Positions 5,860 to 8,994 of a stretch of DNA of 8,994 nt are shown piece by piece (position 1 is the first letter of the stretch; every line of letters begins with the position of its first letter). The notes beneath the pieces are model-generated. The model ran no database searches, was not told the DNA's origin, and worked only from the letters and a program-made list of their open reading frames with translations. Source of the DNA: Pseudomonadota bacterium (GTDB lineage: Bacteria > Pseudomonadota > Alphaproteobacteria > Rhizobiales > Xanthobacteraceae). The stretch covers positions 1 to 8,994 of the forward strand of contig JAEZEY010000346.1 of assembly GCA_023432845.1 (NCBI GenBank), written 5' to 3'. The position numbers and the translations under genes are program-made.

Positions 5860-7269
5860 ATGACGACGCTTCTGTGGTTCCGCCAGGACTTGCGGCTGCG
5901 CGACAATCCCGCCCTCGCCGCCGCGGCTGCGCGCGGCCGCGTCGTACCCGTTTTCATTCTCGACGATACCGACAAGGCGTGGCGGCCCGGCGCGGCCAGC
6001 CTGTGGTGGCTGCATCACAGTCTCGAAGCACTGCGCGAGGACCTGGGCGCGCTGTCGCTGTATCGCGGCGATCCGAAGACGCTCCTGCCGAAGCTCGTTG
6101 CGGAAGCCAACGCAACCGCCATGTTCTGGAATCGTTGCTACGAGCCGCATGCCATCAAACGCGATTCCGCAGTCAAGGAACGTTTCAAGAAAGTCGGCGT
6201 GGTGGCGGAGAGCTTCAGCGCCGCGCTGCTCAACGAGCCGTGGGACATCCAGACTGGTGGCGGTGGACCGTACAAGGTGTTCACCCCCTACTGGCGAGCG
6301 GCGCAGTCGCGCGGCTTCGCGGCGCCTGTGCGAAAGCCGAAGAAAATCGACGCGCAGCAGCTTGCCTCGAGCGAGAGACTAGACGACTGGAAGCTGCTGC
6401 CGGTGAAGCCGGACTGGGCCAAGGGTTTCGCCGAACTCTGGACGCCCGGCGAACAAGGCGCCCTCAACCGCTTCGAGCAATTCATCGCCGAGGCCCTCGC
6501 CAACTATGGCGAACTGCGCGACCGGCCCGACAGGCCGGCGACCTCGCGGCTGTCATCGCATTTGCACTTCGGCGAAATCTCGCCGCGGCAGATTTTTGCG
6601 CGCCTCGCCGCTTACCAGGACGACAAGCCGAAACGCGCCGGAATTGCCAAATTCATGAGCGAGATCGGCTGGCGCGAATTCGCCTACCACCTGATCTATC
6701 ATTTCCCCACATTGCCGGATGCGAACTGGCGCACAGCTTTCGACGCCTATCCGTGGCGCACCAGCCAGGCCGATCTCAAAGCCTGGCAGCGTGGCCAGAC
6801 CGGCTATCCGCTGGTCGATGCCGGCATGCGCGAACTCTGGCACACCGGCTTCATGCACAATCGCGTGCGCATGATCGCGGCGAGCTTCCTCATCAAACAC
6901 CTGCGGCTCGACTGGCGGCTCGGCGAAAAATGGTTCTGGGATACCTTGCTTGATGCCGACCTCGCCAACAATGCCGCCGGCTGGCAGTGGGTGGCGGGCT
7001 CCGGCGCAGATGCCTCGCCCTATTTCCGCATCTTCAATCCGGTCGCTCAGGGCGAGAAGTTCGATCCGAACGGCGACTATGTGCGGCGCTGGTGCCCGGA
7101 ATTGTCGAATCTGCCGGACAAGTTGATCCACGCGCCGTGGAAGGCGGATGACGAAACGCTCAAGGCTGCGGGTGTGGCACTCGGCAAGACCTACCCCAAG
7201 CCCATCGTCGATCACGATGAGGCAAGGAAGGCCGCGTTAGAGGGATACAAGAAAGTAAGGTCTTCGTAG
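5860..7269 (+). CDS. phrB: Class I deoxyribodipyrimidine photolyase
   Basis: This 469-residue flavoenzyme uses blue light to split cyclobutane pyrimidine dimers in DNA. An N-terminal photolyase alpha/beta domain (LLWFRQDLRLRDNPAL, residues 4-19, to about 130) binds an antenna chromophore. The C-terminal helical FAD domain has SSHLHFGEISPRQIF (232-246), WREFAYHLIYHFP (271-283), GYPLVDAGMREL (315-326), MHNRVRMIAASFL (332-344) and GADASPYFRIFNP (382-394). The electron-transfer tryptophan triad appears intact as Trp299, Trp352 and Trp375, with the same 53- and 23-residue spacing as E. coli Trp306/359/382. Asn371 aligns with the flavin-N5 asparagine. It is therefore a DNA photolyase rather than a cryptochrome, though substrate class needs testing. 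The ATG at 5860 starts exactly at the family N-terminus; an upstream GTG at 5839 adds seven unlikely residues. The stop codon lies inside an inverted repeat, and recJ converges from the other side. Confidence 0.95.
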   Translation: MTTLLWFRQDLRLRDNPALAAAAARGRVVPVFILDDTDKAWRPGAASLWWLHHSLEALREDLGALSLYRGDPKTLLPKLVAEANATAMFWNRCYEPHAIKRDSAVKERFKKVGVVAESFSAALLNEPWDIQTGGGGPYKVFTPYWRAAQSRGFAAPVRKPKKIDAQQLASSERLDDWKLLPVKPDWAKGFAELWTPGEQGALNRFEQFIAEALANYGELRDRPDRPATSRLSSHLHFGEISPRQIFARLAAYQDDKPKRAGIAKFMSEIGWREFAYHLIYHFPTLPDANWRTAFDAYPWRTSQADLKAWQRGQTGYPLVDAGMRELWHTGFMHNRVRMIAASFLIKHLRLDWRLGEKWFWDTLLDADLANNAAGWQWVAGSGADASPYFRIFNPVAQGEKFDPNGDYVRRWCPELSNLPDKLIHAPWKADDETLKAAGVALGKTYPKPIVDHDEARKAALEGYKKVRSS

Positions 7270-7298
7270 CCTGGGTGAGCGCAACGAAATCCGGCTAC
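7266..7298. repeat. Imperfect inverted repeat between convergent phrB and recJ (REP-like, possible terminator)
   Basis: The arms GTAGCC (7266-7271) and GGCTAC (7293-7298) pair perfectly. The stem extends by GG/CC (7273-7274 with 7291-7292) across a bulged T, with a 16-base loop. The left arm contains the photolyase TAG stop. It resembles, from memory, a dispersed intergenic palindrome in Bradyrhizobiaceae and other proteobacteria with a GTAGCCCGG...CCGGGCTAC layout and a GAGCGCAGCGA-like loop; here the loop reads GAGCGCAACGA. There is no T-run, so any terminator role would be by hairpin alone, serving both convergent genes. Confidence 0.55.
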
Positions 7299-7304
7299 AG
7301 AGCG

Positions 7305-8994
7305 TTACGCCACCGCCACATCCACGATCCGCATCTGCACGCGCTCGACGCCCTGCCAGCGATCGACGCTGAGATAGCCGGCGACATGCATCGACCGGCC
7401 GCGATTGTCGAGCAGCGCCTGGCCGAGCGGCGTGCCGACGCAGCGGAAACAGATGCCATTGACGAACTGGCTATCGCCCGACTTGAAGCGCGCGCGAATG
7501 TGGTTGTCGCCGACCTTGTCGACATAAGTCAGTTGATGCGACGGCAGTACCAGCACCGGCTCGGGGTTGCCGGCGCCGTAGGGCCCGGCTTTCGCCAGCA
7601 GCGCGCACAGTTCGGGATTGACCGCGCCGGCGCTGACCGCGCCGTCAATCTTGAGCGCGGTCTCACGGCGCGCCGCCTCGACTGCCTCCGACAAGGTCTC
7701 TTCCATGAAGGCGCGGAATGGCCCGAGGCCGTCCTTGCGCACGGTGATACCCGCCGCCATGGGGTGACCGCCCCCTTTCACCAGCAGGCCGTGATGCACG
7801 GCCTCGCGCACGGCGCGGCCGAGATCAACGCCGGCGATCGAACGGCCCGACCCGGTGCCGGTGCCGCCGGGCTCCAGCGAAATCGCGAAAGCGGGCCGGC
7901 CGAAGCGCTCTTTCAGCCGCGCCGCAACGAGGCCGACGACGCCCGGATGCCAGCCGGCCTGCGCGGTGACGACCACCGCGCCCTTCTCGTCCAGGCCGAG
8001 CGCGGCCAATGCTTCGGCTTCGGCCTGTTCAACGGCCGCCACCTCAATGGCGCGGCGCTCGTGATTGAGGCGGTCGAGCTCGACGGCGATGCGCGCGGCT
8101 TCAGTGGCGTCGTCCTCCAGCATCAGCTTTGCCCCGAGATCCGCGCGGCCGATGCGACCGCCGGCATTGATGCGCGGGCCCAGCAGAAATCCGAGATGAA
8201 AGGCCTCGGGCGGGCCATTGAGCCGCGCCGCGTCCATCAGCGCGGTCAGCCCAACTTGATCCCGACGCCGCATGGCAATGAGACCCTTGGCGACAAAGGC
8301 GCGGTTCAGCCCCTTGAGCGGCACGACGTCGGCCACGGTGCCGAGCGCCACCAGATCGAGCATCGACAACAGGTCGGGGGCCGGCCGCGCGTCGAAATAA
8401 CCTCGGCGGCGCAATTCCCGCGTCAGCGCCACCAACGTCATGAACACGATGCCGCAGGCGGCGAGATAACCGAGCCCCGAAATATCGTCGGCGCGATTGG
8501 CGTTGACCACCGCCACCGCCGGCGGCAGCACTTCGTCCGCCAGATGATGGTCGAGTACGATACTTTGCAGGCCGAGCGCCGCCGCTTCCGTGAGCACCAC
8601 ATGGCTGGTGGTGCCGCAATCGACGGTCACCAATAACGTCGCGCCGCGCTCGGCGAAGGAGCGGATGGCGTCGGCGTTCGGGCCGTAGCCTTCGAAGATG
8701 CGATCGGGAATGTGGACGATCGGCTCGAGGCCGCAGTGGCGCAGATAGCGCGCCAGCAGCGCCGACGAGGTCGCGCCATCGACGTCGTAATCGCCGAAGA
8801 TCGCCACCTTCTCATTGTGCTGAACCGCATCGGCCAGCCGCGTCGCCGCCGCGTCCATCGCGGTGAGCACCGACGGGTCGGGCATCAGGTTCTTCACCGT
8901 GGGATCTAGATAGGCCTCGACCTCATCGACCTCGACATTGCGCCCGGCCAGGACGCGCGCCAGCAGCTCCGGCGTGCCGAGGCGCTGCGTGATG
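7305..8994 (-). CDS. recJ: Single-stranded-DNA-specific exonuclease RecJ, missing N-terminus
   Basis: RecJ is a 5'-to-3' single-strand DNA exonuclease of the DHH family acting in recombination, mismatch and excision repair. The frame is open to the right edge, giving 562 residues; roughly 40 N-terminal residues are probably missing, judging from usual length. The edge-proximal part reads TPELLARVLAGRNVEVDEVE, a typical RecJ N-terminus, so the internal GTG at 8897 is not the start. Metal-binding and catalytic motifs occur in order: FGDYDVDGATSS (around 8765-8798), TVDCGTT (around 8610-8630), LDHH (around 8544-8555), LGTVADVVPL, GPRINAGGRIG, GWHPGVVGLVA, and the DHHA1 motif GGGHPMAAG (around 7749-7775), followed by the OB-fold part. 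All motifs are intact, so the gene looks functional. In related alphaproteobacteria the upstream neighbour is often glpX, which would lie outside this window. Confidence 0.97.
   Translation of the reverse strand, partial: ITQRLGTPELLARVLAGRNVEVDEVEAYLDPTVKNLMPDPSVLTAMDAAATRLADAVQHNEKVAIFGDYDVDGATSSALLARYLRHCGLEPIVHIPDRIFEGYGPNADAIRSFAERGATLLVTVDCGTTSHVVLTEAAALGLQSIVLDHHLADEVLPPAVAVVNANRADDISGLGYLAACGIVFMTLVALTRELRRRGYFDARPAPDLLSMLDLVALGTVADVVPLKGLNRAFVAKGLIAMRRRDQVGLTALMDAARLNGPPEAFHLGFLLGPRINAGGRIGRADLGAKLMLEDDATEAARIAVELDRLNHERRAIEVAAVEQAEAEALAALGLDEKGAVVVTAQAGWHPGVVGLVAARLKERFGRPAFAISLEPGGTGTGSGRSIAGVDLGRAVREAVHHGLLVKGGGHPMAAGITVRKDGLGPFRAFMEETLSEAVEAARRETALKIDGAVSAGAVNPELCALLAKAGPYGAGNPEPVLVLPSHQLTYVDKVGDNHIRARFKSGDSQFVNGICFRCVGTPLGQALLDNRGRSMHVAGYLSVDRWQGVERVQMRIVDVAVA

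Noticed and set aside
5874..6953. Plus-strand reading frame of 359 codons inside phrB
   Set aside because: It is the +1-type shadow of the photolyase frame, Arg/Ala/Pro-rich and without domains; the photolyase frame carries all conserved motifs.
7275..8636. Long plus-strand reading frame (453 codons) opposite recJ
   Set aside because: It is antisense to clear RecJ motifs, its product is rich in Arg, His, Gln and Ala without any recognisable domain, and it has no ribosome binding site. Long antisense frames are common in GC-rich genes.

Overview
The window is GC-rich chromosomal DNA, almost fully coding, with gene content and protein sequences typical of an alphaproteobacterium of the Hyphomicrobiales (a Bradyrhizobium, Rhodopseudomonas or Xanthobacteraceae-like lineage). 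That placement is my inference from protein style and from one intergenic repeat; there is no rRNA or other marker to fix it. I see no tRNA, rRNA, CRISPR array, transposase, integrase or phage gene.

Layout. Positions 1-1374 (minus strand) hold the start of a polyamine ABC transporter operon: a PotF-type periplasmic binding protein followed, with a 4-base ATGA overlap, by the first 78 codons of its ATPase, which runs off the left edge. Positions 1446-3123 hold a compact thiol/sulfur redox module: a CcdA/SoxV-type membrane thiol transporter (minus), a divergent SoxS-type exported thioredoxin (plus, GTG start), then an ArsR-family repressor (plus). The repressor has two cysteines at exactly the spacing, as I recall it, of the persulfide sensors BigR/SqrR. 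Positions 3209-4780 encode a HerA-like/YjgR-type (DUF853) ATPase, which converges with mscL (mechanosensitive channel, minus, 4793-5206). A 274-base non-coding stretch follows, then a 109-residue protein of unknown function (5481-5810), a class I photolyase (5860-7269) and, converging on it, recJ (minus, 7305 to beyond the right edge, lacking its N-terminus).

How the genes work together. The clearest functional unit is the SoxS/CcdA/ArsR group. Cytoplasmic electrons would pass through the CcdA-like protein to the exported CxxC protein, and the repressor would tie expression to reactive (sulfane) sulfur. No structural sox genes (soxXYZABCD) lie in the window, so the final thiol target is unknown. 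The binding protein and ATPase belong to one importer. Photolyase and RecJ are both DNA-repair proteins but are convergent, so they are not one operon.

Novelty. I do not see an obviously new system. The best leads are the putative persulfide-sensing redox module and its AT-rich divergent promoter region, an imperfect inverted repeat that contains the photolyase stop codon, a possibly leaderless photolyase mRNA, and the small unknown protein.
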